A stretch of DNA of 33,535 nt from Colwellia sp. (GTDB lineage Bacteria > Pseudomonadota > Gammaproteobacteria > Enterobacterales > Alteromonadaceae). This document shows positions 6,311 through 13,648 of this stretch, one piece after another. Positions within the stretch are counted from its first letter, which is position 1. Each line of letters starts with the position of its first letter. Under the pieces are notes generated by a model that was not told where the DNA came from, ran no database searches, and saw only the letters and a list, made by a program, of their open reading frames with translations. Made by a program: the position numbers and the translations under genes. The stretch lies in the NCBI GenBank assembly GCA_022969215.1, contig JALJPA010000026.1, positions 1 through 33,535 on the forward strand. Direction: 5' to 3'.

Positions 6311-6436
6311 ATGAAAAAGTTAATTGATTTTAAAGGTTTGGAAAGTTCTATACAGGAACATGCAGATTTGTTTTTTGATGGTAATTTTAGTATGGCTGTT
6401 CGCTCACTGGTTAGAAAAGGTCTAATTGGCGGATAA
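6311..6436 (+). CDS. 41-aa ribbon-helix-helix-like protein
   Basis: A minimal protein starting MKKLIDFKGLESSIQEHADLF. It has the pattern of a ribbon-helix-helix DNA-binding unit: a short strand KLIDFKG, a first helix SIQEHADLFF, a turn DGNFS, and a second helix MAVRSLVRKGLIG. The FS-AVRSLVRKGL block is typical of such regulators. AAGGAAGG precedes the ATG at 6311, which I prefer to an upstream in-frame ATG without a ribosome site. It follows a promoter with a symmetrical spacer, so self-regulation is plausible. Confidence 0.6.
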   Translation: MKKLIDFKGLESSIQEHADLFFDGNFSMAVRSLVRKGLIGG

Positions 6437-6466
6437 ATTAATTTTAGATAACAAGGGAGAGATAAG

Positions 6467-6709
6467 ATGCAATATACAAAATTAGAATTGAATGAAATAT
6501 TAGAAGTTCCTAGAAAATACCTAGACAATGAAGAAGGTGGATTCCGTGCTAACCTTTGCCGCGCTGACCTTAGTGGTGCCGACCTTAGTGGTGTTGACCT
6601 TTGTCGTGCTAACCTTAGTAATGCTAACCTTAGTAATGCTAACCTTAGTTATGCTAACCTTTCACCATGCGAACCAACCAAACAGGAGGTAAAGGATGCA
6701 GCACCCTAG
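6467..6709 (+). CDS. Pentapeptide-repeat protein
   Basis: An 80-residue protein whose residues about 26-66 are nine consecutive pentapeptides of the A(D/N)LxX type (RANLC, RADLS, GADLS and so on). Such repeats form a right-handed quadrilateral beta helix that can mimic DNA, as in gyrase-protecting proteins, but this one is very short. The N-terminus MQYTKLELNEILEVPRKYL looks like a helical cap. The coding DNA is a 15-bp tandem repeat and could expand or contract. AAGGGAGAG precedes the start. Target unknown. Confidence 0.8.
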   Translation: MQYTKLELNEILEVPRKYLDNEEGGFRANLCRADLSGADLSGVDLCRANLSNANLSNANLSYANLSPCEPTKQEVKDAAP

Positions 6710-6830
6710 AGTGAGATTTGCTTGTATGGTTATTGGTTGGTGCATTAAGTTTATGCCGGAAGATTGGCGAACTAAGCAAGCCATTGATAATTTAATGTCT
6801 AGTAAGATGATTAAAAATATAGAAAAGTAA
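6696..6830 (+). CDS. 44-aa hypothetical protein
   Basis: The ATG overlaps the end of the pentapeptide-repeat gene by 14 bases in another frame and is preceded by a near-perfect AGGAGGT. The product begins MQHPRVRFACMVIGWCIKFMPEDW and has one weakly hydrophobic stretch with two cysteines. No family recognised. The very strong ribosome site is the main support. Confidence 0.6.
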   Translation: MQHPRVRFACMVIGWCIKFMPEDWRTKQAIDNLMSSKMIKNIEK

Positions 6831-6867
6831 TTGATTAACCATTTAACGTACTAAGGGATAAAGAAAG

Positions 6868-7020
6868 ATGAAAAAAGGCGATGATTTAAAAGAGTTGTTT
6901 GACGACTTAATTGAAAAGGATGAAGCGTTTGGTGGATTAATTGAATCGACTGAGCAGATTGTTAAATACAAGGGTCGAACCATAAAGCTAACTGTTAGTT
7001 TTGATGAAGATGAAGAGTAA
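6868..7020 (+). CDS. 50-aa acidic hypothetical protein
   Basis: Begins MKKGDDLKELFDDLIEKDEAFGGL and ends VSFDEDEE. It is strongly acidic. The start is preceded by the repeated ATTTAACGTACTAA element and a GGGATAAAGAAAG ribosome site. No family recognised. Its charge would be compatible with a nucleic-acid-mimic or protein-binding role, but there is no direct evidence. Confidence 0.55.
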   Translation: MKKGDDLKELFDDLIEKDEAFGGLIESTEQIVKYKGRTIKLTVSFDEDEE

Positions 7021-7048
7021 TTAATTTAACGTACTAAGGAATAGATAG

Positions 7049-7300
7049 ATGAAGATTTCAAACTTTAGATTGATAGAACGAGTTGGTACAAGTGCATTAA
7101 CGTGGAAATTTAAAGCGCTTGTTGAAGTTGAAACAGGTATGTTTTTTAAAAAGAAAGAGGACAAGACCATTTACAAGGAGTACACCGGACACTGGTTTTT
7201 TACAGATACAGGCAAATATACACCAGAATATGATGTAGAAGGTTTGCAGCGAAAGTTTGAATCCGAGCAAATGAAATCTATAGAAGAATGCACCATTTAA
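7049..7300 (+). CDS. 83-aa hypothetical protein
   Basis: Begins MKISNFRLIERVGTSALTWKFKALVEVETGMFFKK and includes YTGHWFFTDTGKYTPEYDVEGL. Beta-rich with a helical end, soluble, and without cysteines until near the C-terminus. It resembles small conserved phage proteins of unknown role that begin with a KISNF-type strand. It lies between two copies of the ATTTAACGTACTAA boundary element. Confidence 0.65.
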   Translation: MKISNFRLIERVGTSALTWKFKALVEVETGMFFKKKEDKTIYKEYTGHWFFTDTGKYTPEYDVEGLQRKFESEQMKSIEECTI

Positions 7301-7317
7301 CGTACTAAAGGATAACT

Positions 7318-7494
7318 ATGCCTCTTTCATATACTGGATTAACAAAATTATGCAGCGAGTTAGATAGTGAACTGGAAGAGGTTTACGCTGAAAACGAAAT
7401 GTATAAAGATACTATTGAGATGCAACGAAGGCTTTTATTGGAATCTGCTCAGTTGCTTAGTTTATCTAAAATTAAACGTAGGGAGTTAAACTGA
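7318..7494 (+). CDS. 58-aa coiled-coil hypothetical protein
   Basis: Begins MPLSYTGLTKLCSELDSELEEVYAENE, a helical, acidic start followed by a basic end KIKRRELN. The start follows the third copy of the boundary element with ribosome site AAAGGATAACT. Its TGA overlaps the ATG of the next gene. It is adjacent to two tiny membrane proteins, but nothing more specific can be said. Confidence 0.55.
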   Translation: MPLSYTGLTKLCSELDSELEEVYAENEMYKDTIEMQRRLLLESAQLLSLSKIKRRELN

Positions 7495-7610
7495 TGGAAT
7501 ACAACGAAACAGACAAGCTATTAGAACGTGACATAATTGTTTTTATTATACTAGTATCGGGTGGAATTGTTGGCTGGTATGAAATAATTAAGTTTGCTTA
7601 TTATGTTTAA
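7494..7610 (+). CDS. 38-aa single-helix membrane protein, lysis candidate
   Basis: Begins MEYNETDKLLERD and continues into one hydrophobic helix, IIVFIILVSGGIVGWYEII. The charged N-terminus and single helix fit a small inner-membrane protein. Start and stop overlap its neighbours (TGATG before, and ATG inside its last codons after), so it is co-translated. It lies two genes upstream of the muramidase-like gene, the usual place for holin or antiholin. That role is inferred from context only. Confidence 0.5.
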   Translation: MEYNETDKLLERDIIVFIILVSGGIVGWYEIIKFAYYV

Positions 7611-7710
7611 TCATACATATCAACAAGCTTACTTATTTGTGTTCATACTTTCGGTTACAGCGTTGATAATGGCTATATCTGCTAGTAAAGTCTTGAGCAT
7701 GTATCAGTGA
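7603..7710 (+). CDS. 35-aa single-helix membrane protein, lysis candidate
   Basis: Begins MFNHTYQQAYLFVFILSVTALIMAIS and ends KVLSMYQ. One hydrophobic helix takes up most of the length. It overlaps the previous gene by eight bases and is followed by the muramidase-like gene. With its 38-aa neighbour it could form a two-component small holin system. Both are too short for family recognition. Confidence 0.5.
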   Translation: MFNHTYQQAYLFVFILSVTALIMAISASKVLSMYQ

Positions 7711-7754
7711 AAGAAGTATTTACAAATACAAATAAATTAAAAGGAAACATAGGA

Positions 7755-8237
7755 ATGAACTCACAACAACTGTACGACTGCATTATCAAGCCTACCCATT
7801 TATATATGGGTGGTAATTACGAAAGCAGAAACGCTAATTTTTTATCATTATGTACCGCAGCAATTGAAAGTAACTGTGGTTATTATATTAAACAAGTTGG
7901 TGGCCCTGCTTTGGGTATTTGGCAAATGGAACCAGCGACAGAAAGCGATATACTTATTAATTGTGACGCAATACAGCGCCCAGATGAATTAGGTATGTTG
8001 CAAAGTTTTGGCAATGAAGTGTCGAATGTTATGTGGTTAACTGTTTGTCCTATGTACGCCTGTGCAATGGCTAGGCTGAAGTATTCAATGGACGTAGCAC
8101 CTTTGCCAGATAGTGAGAATATTCGCGCTGTATATGATTACTATAAGCGCATTTATAACACTCCGGCGGGCGCGTCTACTTATGAGAAGTTTAAGCAAGC
8201 TTTGATTAATAATGGCGTATTTAACGTTAAGCTTTAA
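7755..8237 (+). CDS. Muramidase or transglycosylase-like lysis protein
   Basis: A 160-residue protein related to a phage family with the block AAIES followed by a GGPALGIWQMEPAT motif. Glu38 is the likely catalytic acid of a lysozyme-like fold, and the GPALGIWQMEP block is its second conserved motif. There is no signal peptide, so export would depend on a holin. I start at ATG 7755, preceded by AAAAGGAAAC, rather than at an upstream GTG at 7707 overlapping the previous gene. It is the last gene of the rightward unit, followed by an intrinsic terminator. Confidence 0.75.
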   Translation: MNSQQLYDCIIKPTHLYMGGNYESRNANFLSLCTAAIESNCGYYIKQVGGPALGIWQMEPATESDILINCDAIQRPDELGMLQSFGNEVSNVMWLTVCPMYACAMARLKYSMDVAPLPDSENIRAVYDYYKRIYNTPAGASTYEKFKQALINNGVFNVKL

Positions 8238-8244
8238 CATAACC

Positions 8245-8276
8245 AGCACAGAGAGCCTAAACTCCCTGTGCTTTTT
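8245..8276 (+). terminator. Intrinsic terminator of the rightward unit
   Basis: AGCACAG (8245-8251) pairs with CTGTGCT (8266-8272), with one mismatch and three more pairs extending inward, a six-base loop, and a run of five T at 8272-8276. It lies just after the muramidase-like gene and before the convergent end of the leftward structural genes. Confidence 0.8.
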
Positions 8277-8278
8277 GA

Positions 8279-10186
8279 TTAGGTGCTTATTACGGTGTTA
8301 CCTGTCCCCGCGTCAGATACAGTCTTTTGAACAACAAAACAATCGCTTGATGCAGGGTCTAGCCTTACCGTTCCTGCGCCTAAAACATTGCCGATAACAG
8401 TGGTATCGGCTGCCTGAATGGTTAGAGCCCAATCAACAGAACCATCATTAATTATTACATTTGATGATGCGTTACTTATTGAACCGCCAAGCCTTACAGG
8501 TCTTGCAGATAACAAAGCTCTGATTGTGTTGTCGCTAAACTGTCCTCTCTGTGTAAACGTTGAATTAAATACGTGTTGTACAGGGTAAGAACCTACAAAC
8601 GCTGTAATATCAATCTCATTAGCTCTAAATATAACTACCTCGTCAACTATCATTTCCACTGATGCATCCGTCCATGTTATTGCACACCTGCTAATTTCGG
8701 ATATTCTTCCACCGCTAAAATCACCACCCTTCGTAGATGATTGGTCTGTCATAGTTACGCCTTTTAAGTTGTTTCTTAACCCTGTTGATTTTGAAACATA
8801 CTCTACGGTGCCACCTACTATTTCCGCATCTTGTGCGCGAGCAAGCACGATACCTTTTGCTGACTCTATTTCTATTTTAGCTTTTGCGTTTGTTAGTGTA
8901 GTGTCAGAGGCGTATGTGCTGATTAAACCATCCGTTCTAACCTTGCCTACATATAAGCCAACTTCACACGCTAGCGACATATCGCCACTTCTAATTATAA
9001 CGCCAGAGCCTATTTTTATATTTGCTAGTGCTGTCCTATTGACAAGGGGTTCACTTTCTAAATACAGAGATCGTATAGAATTAACAGGAACAGGACAATC
9101 TTGTATATAGTAATTGTTAACTTGTATATCAGCTATATTAGTTTGTAAGCAAACCACGCCGTCTGTAGTACCTGCTGTATTACAGTTTCTACCACGAGGT
9201 TCTATGGTTGCATTTGTACATGCATAAACCCCTGAAACATCAGGTTCGCCAAGTAAATCAAAAGTAGGTAAAGTCTCGCCTGGATAAGCAAAGTTTCCTG
9301 TAGGCTTTGCCCCTACCTTGATCATGCATGCGTGAGTATCTTCGATGTAATTTGTTTTATCCCATACAAAACCGTCACCCTGTAAATAGGCACCATGCTC
9401 ACCACAACCTTTAATTTTGTTGTTTGTAAAAGTGCCAAATCTTGCGCTTCTAAAATCTAGTATACCGTCACAACCCTGTAAACCACTACCTTTACCTTCT
9501 GCGTCTCCGTTGTTACCGTCTACAATGTGGTATCTAGCGTTTGAATTGCTAACTACTATTCTACAATAACGGGTAAAGCTATTTTCTTGTATAAAGTTAT
9601 ACCTGCCGCTGTTATCGACGCCAGTTCCAACGTCATCTCCATAGCAGCCCTTTACAGTGTTTGAGTCACCTGTAACAGTAAATGCTACGCCTGTGTATTG
9701 CTCACCATCGACGGGCGTTATAGCGGTTAAGAATGTGCCCTCTATTCCTTCAGCCCTGTTATTGCTACCTTCAAGCCAGACCAATCTTGATACTGATGTA
9801 TGGTTTCCAGAATGCTTAATGTGGCCTCCATACCATTTATTATTACTTCCGCCTATGCGGAGTGCATTAGTTCCTGATACACCTGATGAGAATGTAATGG
9901 TGCCATTGCCGACTATCAGTAAGTTGCTAGCAGTTACATCAATGTTTTGCGTTGATGCTGCGTCAGCATCTAGGTTTAACTCCCCACCAATACCAAGCCA
10001 CAAAATTATATTTGCATGTTCGTTGGCTTGACCTGATACGAAATCACCAAGAAAAGTTTCACCAATACTTTTCGCATATAGTCCTGTTGTTAATGATATT
10101 GTTGTGACTGTTGTTGTGACTTCCCATGTAGAGCCACCCGTTGTTAGTTTTTTGCTAACAGGAAACACAATCAAGCTTGATGTCAT
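8279..10186 (-). CDS. Tail spike or fibre protein, parallel beta-helix
   Basis: A 635-residue protein, most of which is a right-handed beta-helix: repeated short strands with Asn and Gly turns (LLIVGNGTITF, NNKWYGGHIKHSGNHTS, HIVDGNNGDAEGKG, FTNNKIKGCGEHGAYLQGDG). It would be the host-binding or surface-polysaccharide-degrading spike at the tail tip. Residues about 1-60 probably attach it to the preceding protein. The C-terminal strands with NTVIST may assist trimerisation. Its ATG overlaps the stop of the 117-aa gene (ATGA). It is the last gene of the leftward structural operon. Catalytic residues cannot be picked out by eye. Confidence 0.8.
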   Translation of the reverse strand: MTSSLIVFPVSKKLTTGGSTWEVTTTVTTISLTTGLYAKSIGETFLGDFVSGQANEHANIILWLGIGGELNLDADAASTQNIDVTASNLLIVGNGTITFSSGVSGTNALRIGGSNNKWYGGHIKHSGNHTSVSRLVWLEGSNNRAEGIEGTFLTAITPVDGEQYTGVAFTVTGDSNTVKGCYGDDVGTGVDNSGRYNFIQENSFTRYCRIVVSNSNARYHIVDGNNGDAEGKGSGLQGCDGILDFRSARFGTFTNNKIKGCGEHGAYLQGDGFVWDKTNYIEDTHACMIKVGAKPTGNFAYPGETLPTFDLLGEPDVSGVYACTNATIEPRGRNCNTAGTTDGVVCLQTNIADIQVNNYYIQDCPVPVNSIRSLYLESEPLVNRTALANIKIGSGVIIRSGDMSLACEVGLYVGKVRTDGLISTYASDTTLTNAKAKIEIESAKGIVLARAQDAEIVGGTVEYVSKSTGLRNNLKGVTMTDQSSTKGGDFSGGRISEISRCAITWTDASVEMIVDEVVIFRANEIDITAFVGSYPVQHVFNSTFTQRGQFSDNTIRALLSARPVRLGGSISNASSNVIINDGSVDWALTIQAADTTVIGNVLGAGTVRLDPASSDCFVVQKTVSDAGTGNTVIST

Positions 10187-10536
10187 TGATGATACACTGT
10201 CAAACTCATAAGCTTGTGATAGGTCGTTAATTCCGCAGTTAGCCCTATTGCTTGGCTCGGCTCTATTACCTCGCTTGGGGTTCCTTCCTTTGTTATTATA
10301 TCGTACGTTCCAGCTGCCACCTTGAAAAAGTAATTGCCTTTATTATCAGAGGTGATAGGGTTTGCTATTGAAGCGTCATTTATATCAAATAGGCTTGCTG
10401 TAGTGCCCGCACCTGCTGGTACTGTGGCAAGTCTTACCGTAACAAGTATTCCGACACCCGCATTCAAATCTATTTTACTTGTTATTACGTCTAACTCGTC
10501 ATTTCTTAAAACTATACTTCCATTATATCCAATCAT
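10183..10536 (-). CDS. Tail fibre-associated protein with a transthyretin-like domain
   Basis: A 117-residue beta-rich protein. The central part, ASLFDINDASIANPITSDNKGNYFFKVAAGTYDI, has the form of a carboxypeptidase-regulatory or prealbumin-like fold common at the base of tail spikes (TSDxxGNYxFxVAxGxYD). It overlaps the spike gene downstream (ATGA) and the tail tip gene upstream (TAATG), so it is probably an adaptor linking the spike to the tail tip. In many phages this module is fused to the spike; here it is a separate gene. Confidence 0.65.
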   Translation of the reverse strand: MIGYNGSIVLRNDELDVITSKIDLNAGVGILVTVRLATVPAGAGTTASLFDINDASIANPITSDNKGNYFFKVAAGTYDIITKEGTPSEVIEPSQAIGLTAELTTYHKLMSLTVYHQ

Positions 10537-12863
10537 TAGTGATCACCATTCCCGTTAATATATCTGGCTGGTGTATCTCCGAAAAATACAACCGTTGCCC
10601 CGTTATCTATTACACCACTACCAGCTAAACCGCCGGTCGCGTCATTATTTGAACCTGCATTGCCCCATAATGGCCCGAAAGGGTCACCATTGAAACCTGT
10701 GTCGCCAATAGTAAATCCTGCGCCTGTTCCATCGCCAGGTTGACCCCCTAAGCCTACGACTATACCATCGCCACCGTTACCTCCTGCACCTGTTCTAGGT
10801 ATGCCAAGGTTAACATGATTAAAACCACCACTGCCACCGCTTGGCGCACGAATATAACCATCTGCAACAGGATAAGCAACAGAAGGAGTTGCACCGCTGA
10901 AATATATATCTGTGTCTATTCCTTGTGCGTCATAAACTAACCCACCGTTTGCGCCGTCTTGAGGCGGGGATATAACTGTAACGATAGGGTTTACATATTC
11001 TATGCTTTCACCTTTACCGCCGTTACCGCCATCAGCTTGTCCATCAAAGCCGTTAGCTAATATAAGTATTATCTTTGAGCCAGATGTAAAAGCACCGGCG
11101 CGAATAGCTGTCATTCCTTGAGAGAAAGTGCCATCAAGTATAAATGTTAATTCAACATCTTGACTCGGTGCGCCAGCAAGAATATAAAGATTTACACCAC
11201 CTAAAGGAGAGTCTAAAACTATTTCACTACCAGAGTTAAACGCCGCCTCATAAGACATGGTGGTAACATCGTAAATCCTGCCATCATCGTTGTAATTAGG
11301 ATTTATTTTAATTATTTGCGCTCTAATATTACCCGAAGGTAAACCGTCAGCGCCTTGGTCAACAGTAGTTATTAAGTCAACAACATCACCAGTGTTAAAT
11401 TTAAGCGCTCTTTCTTCAGTCTTAAACGTTCGGACAAATGGCGTAAACTTAAAGCGGCTAACATATCTTTGAGTTAATAACTCAGCAGCATCTTTAGTTA
11501 AAAGAAAATTGTTATCAAATTGCTTATCTTTATGTTTAGAAAATAAAGCAGGGCTAATTAAGGCGTTGTCAGCAAATTGACTCGCTCGTTTATAGCTTGG
11601 GGTGTCATCGCTATCAGCTAAGTTTCTTTTGTCATAAACAACTAGGGCGCGTGATGCTCGTATTGACTCTTTAGGAACCTTGCTTATCGTGTAAGAGTTT
11701 ATTTCCTTACCTTCAGTTAATGTTGCTGTTGATTGTTTCCATACTGATATAGCTGATAGCTTTGCTAGGTTCTCAGTGGTAGAAAACCATAAATCCATTA
11801 GAAAGCCGGTAAGTATCCTATTGAGTACATCGTTAACGCTTTCTGACTCACTGTGCAATGTGTTTATCTTATCTGTTGCGTGCCATTCTGCGACCTCTGC
11901 CGCCCATTCTGCAGCAGGGATTAAAGATACATCGAAATCACTATCAACGAGTATTTTAGTTATCAATGAATCAATAGTTTCATCATCTGACAAGTCACAT
12001 ATAAATACTTCATCTCCGGCGGTGTGGTCTTCCGCGTTCGTAGTGGTTAGCAATACAGCAGAAGTAGGCGCGAACAAATCACCACCCCTAATAGTTACGT
12101 TCAATACAGCTGTAGGCGTTAGATTATCAGTGACACTTACTATCTGGCTAAACTCATCGCCTATACGGATAAAAACAGCACTTGAATAGTCTGTGTCACC
12201 ATCAACAGGTATAGCGGTAACTGAGTCGTTAATATTTTGACGAAGAAAGCCGCCAGCAGTTATGGGCCATGATTTCTCATTTAAGTTAGCTAGTGATAAT
12301 ACTTCCTTACAAGCCAATGACCATTTGCCGTTTTTAGGATTTAATTTAAAAGCGTTTGCTACATAGTGACGAGTCTCAGCGCCATTAACTAAATCTACCG
12401 TACCATCAGGCTGTACACGATATAGTTTAAGTCTTACATTTTTGTTTTCAAATATCTGTCTAGCACTTAGCTTGCCTAAATACGTACCTTGATTTTTTAC
12501 ATCGTCAGTTACACCGGGTGCCGTCATATTAGGGTCTTGCCCTGTATCATCCTTAAAGGTTATATTTAAAGATCCTCTTGCTGACAATCCATCACCAGGC
12601 TTTAGCTCTGTAGTGGTTTCCTTGATGTTAGTTATTAGCCTGTGAATAGGTTCGCCGTTAATGCTTGGCAATATAGGCGCGTTTTCATTAGTGAAGTAAT
12701 AAGTTTTATATTCACCTGTCCACGCTTGATCGCAAGTTAACGGAGTGCCAAAACCTTGAGATGAACCCAAAGTACAAGCACCAGTAATAACAGGTAAATC
12801 AATTTCAAATACTTCAAATTGTCTCTGAACTCTCATGTTTTGAGTTGCTAAAAATGTACTCAT
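10536..12863 (-). CDS. Large tail tip protein with a glycine-rich C-terminus
   Basis: A 775-residue protein at the position of the central tail hub or tail tip. The N-terminal 500 residues are mixed, with LATQNMRVQRQFEVFEIDLP at the start and KLSARQIFENKNVRLKLYRV in the first third, resembling phage tail hub proteins. Residues about 590-770 are glycine-rich with NGGKG, SGGSGG and GAGGNGGDG blocks, as in tip adhesin domains. It therefore may combine hub and receptor-contacting functions. It overlaps both neighbours by TAATG junctions. Confidence 0.7.
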   Translation of the reverse strand: MSTFLATQNMRVQRQFEVFEIDLPVITGACTLGSSQGFGTPLTCDQAWTGEYKTYYFTNENAPILPSINGEPIHRLITNIKETTTELKPGDGLSARGSLNITFKDDTGQDPNMTAPGVTDDVKNQGTYLGKLSARQIFENKNVRLKLYRVQPDGTVDLVNGAETRHYVANAFKLNPKNGKWSLACKEVLSLANLNEKSWPITAGGFLRQNINDSVTAIPVDGDTDYSSAVFIRIGDEFSQIVSVTDNLTPTAVLNVTIRGGDLFAPTSAVLLTTTNAEDHTAGDEVFICDLSDDETIDSLITKILVDSDFDVSLIPAAEWAAEVAEWHATDKINTLHSESESVNDVLNRILTGFLMDLWFSTTENLAKLSAISVWKQSTATLTEGKEINSYTISKVPKESIRASRALVVYDKRNLADSDDTPSYKRASQFADNALISPALFSKHKDKQFDNNFLLTKDAAELLTQRYVSRFKFTPFVRTFKTEERALKFNTGDVVDLITTVDQGADGLPSGNIRAQIIKINPNYNDDGRIYDVTTMSYEAAFNSGSEIVLDSPLGGVNLYILAGAPSQDVELTFILDGTFSQGMTAIRAGAFTSGSKIILILANGFDGQADGGNGGKGESIEYVNPIVTVISPPQDGANGGLVYDAQGIDTDIYFSGATPSVAYPVADGYIRAPSGGSGGFNHVNLGIPRTGAGGNGGDGIVVGLGGQPGDGTGAGFTIGDTGFNGDPFGPLWGNAGSNNDATGGLAGSGVIDNGATVVFFGDTPARYINGNGDH

Positions 12864-13648
12864 TATGTCAACCCGTTAAACGCTGTGAATTTTAAAGTAA
12901 TAACATCTAGAGTAGGTGTTTGCGGGTGAGACTTAACACCATGCAAAGGATCGTAACAAAGGTATGTTGACTCAGGCTTAGACTTAAATTCTTTCATAAA
13001 GAAAGGCTGTTCAAAACTAAAGTCTATAAACGTTTGCCATGCACCCTCTGTAAAGATAGCTAACTCATTAGGCATAGATAAACTACCCTTTAAAGCCTTA
13101 GCTCTTTGTGTTGATGATATTGGACCCACTTCCAAAGTGCTTGCTGTTCTTTGTGTTGTGTGGCGGTTTAACCAGTTGCGTGCATATCCCGCTTGCTGAC
13201 CTTTTAATAGTGTAATAATCTCACCAGCAGCAATGAAACTGACAGTCATTTGATAGTTGTTAGGCACAGTAACAAACTTAATTATTAAATCCTGAAATGC
13301 TTGAGCAGGAAAGGTAAACATCACATTATTATTACGTTGCAATACTACGCTATCTATTAATGTTACACCGTTGTATAGCTCAATAGTTGCCTGTGCGGGT
13401 GTTGCTGCCGTATGTCCTGATATTGCCACATAACTAATATTAGTTTGTGCACCATAACTTACAGTAAAATCAACAGTGCTAATTCCACACGTATAATTTA
13501 AGCTGTGGTTAGGGTCGGAAATATTAGCCGCAATTTCACCGGTGCCAGGGTCGGTAATAGTCGGCACAACATTAAGTAATACATTTGATGTTGTTATTGA
13601 TAGCCCATCTCTATCAGTTGCCGCTGCTACGTTGTTAATTATAGTCAT
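12863..13648 (-). CDS. Minor tail protein, distal-tail type
   Basis: A 261-residue beta-rich protein directly after the tape measure gene. Residues 1-140 include a jelly-roll-like part (ISYVAISGHTAATPAQATIELYNGV). A conserved-looking second part, KGQQAGYARNWLNRHTTQRTAS and STYLCYDP, follows. In siphophages the gene after the tape measure usually codes for the distal tail protein joining tube and tip, and size and fold fit. Its start and stop both lie in TAATG junctions. Confidence 0.6.
   Translation of the reverse strand: MTIINNVAAATDRDGLSITTSNVLLNVVPTITDPGTGEIAANISDPNHSLNYTCGISTVDFTVSYGAQTNISYVAISGHTAATPAQATIELYNGVTLIDSVVLQRNNNVMFTFPAQAFQDLIIKFVTVPNNYQMTVSFIAAGEIITLLKGQQAGYARNWLNRHTTQRTASTLEVGPISSTQRAKALKGSLSMPNELAIFTEGAWQTFIDFSFEQPFFMKEFKSKPESTYLCYDPLHGVKSHPQTPTLDVITLKFTAFNGLT

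Larger units (their letters stand above)
6839..7315 (+). repeat. Three copies of the ATTTAACGTACTAA gene-boundary element
   Basis: Nearly identical copies begin near 6841, 7023 and 7296, each followed by a purine-rich ribosome site and then, within about 10-15 bases, an ATG. Each spans the junction between two small genes, and in the third the TAA of the element is the upstream stop codon. Confidence 0.75.

Noticed and set aside
7707-7755. GTG start at 7707 for the muramidase-like gene
   Set aside because: No ribosome site precedes it and it would overlap the previous gene; ATG 7755 has AAAAGGAAAC upstream and the conserved region begins after it.
8238-8278. Leftward terminator for the structural operon at the convergent junction
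   Set aside because: The hairpin there has a T run only in the rightward direction; on the other strand the stem is followed by GGTTATG, so leftward termination is not supported.
9657-10031. 124-codon rightward open frame in the spike gene
   Set aside because: Antisense to a clear beta-helix gene, low-complexity Pro/Leu/Ser composition and no ribosome site.
11776-12189. 137-codon rightward open frame in the tail tip gene
   Set aside because: Antisense shadow of a well-supported tail gene, Ser/Ile-rich and without a start signal.
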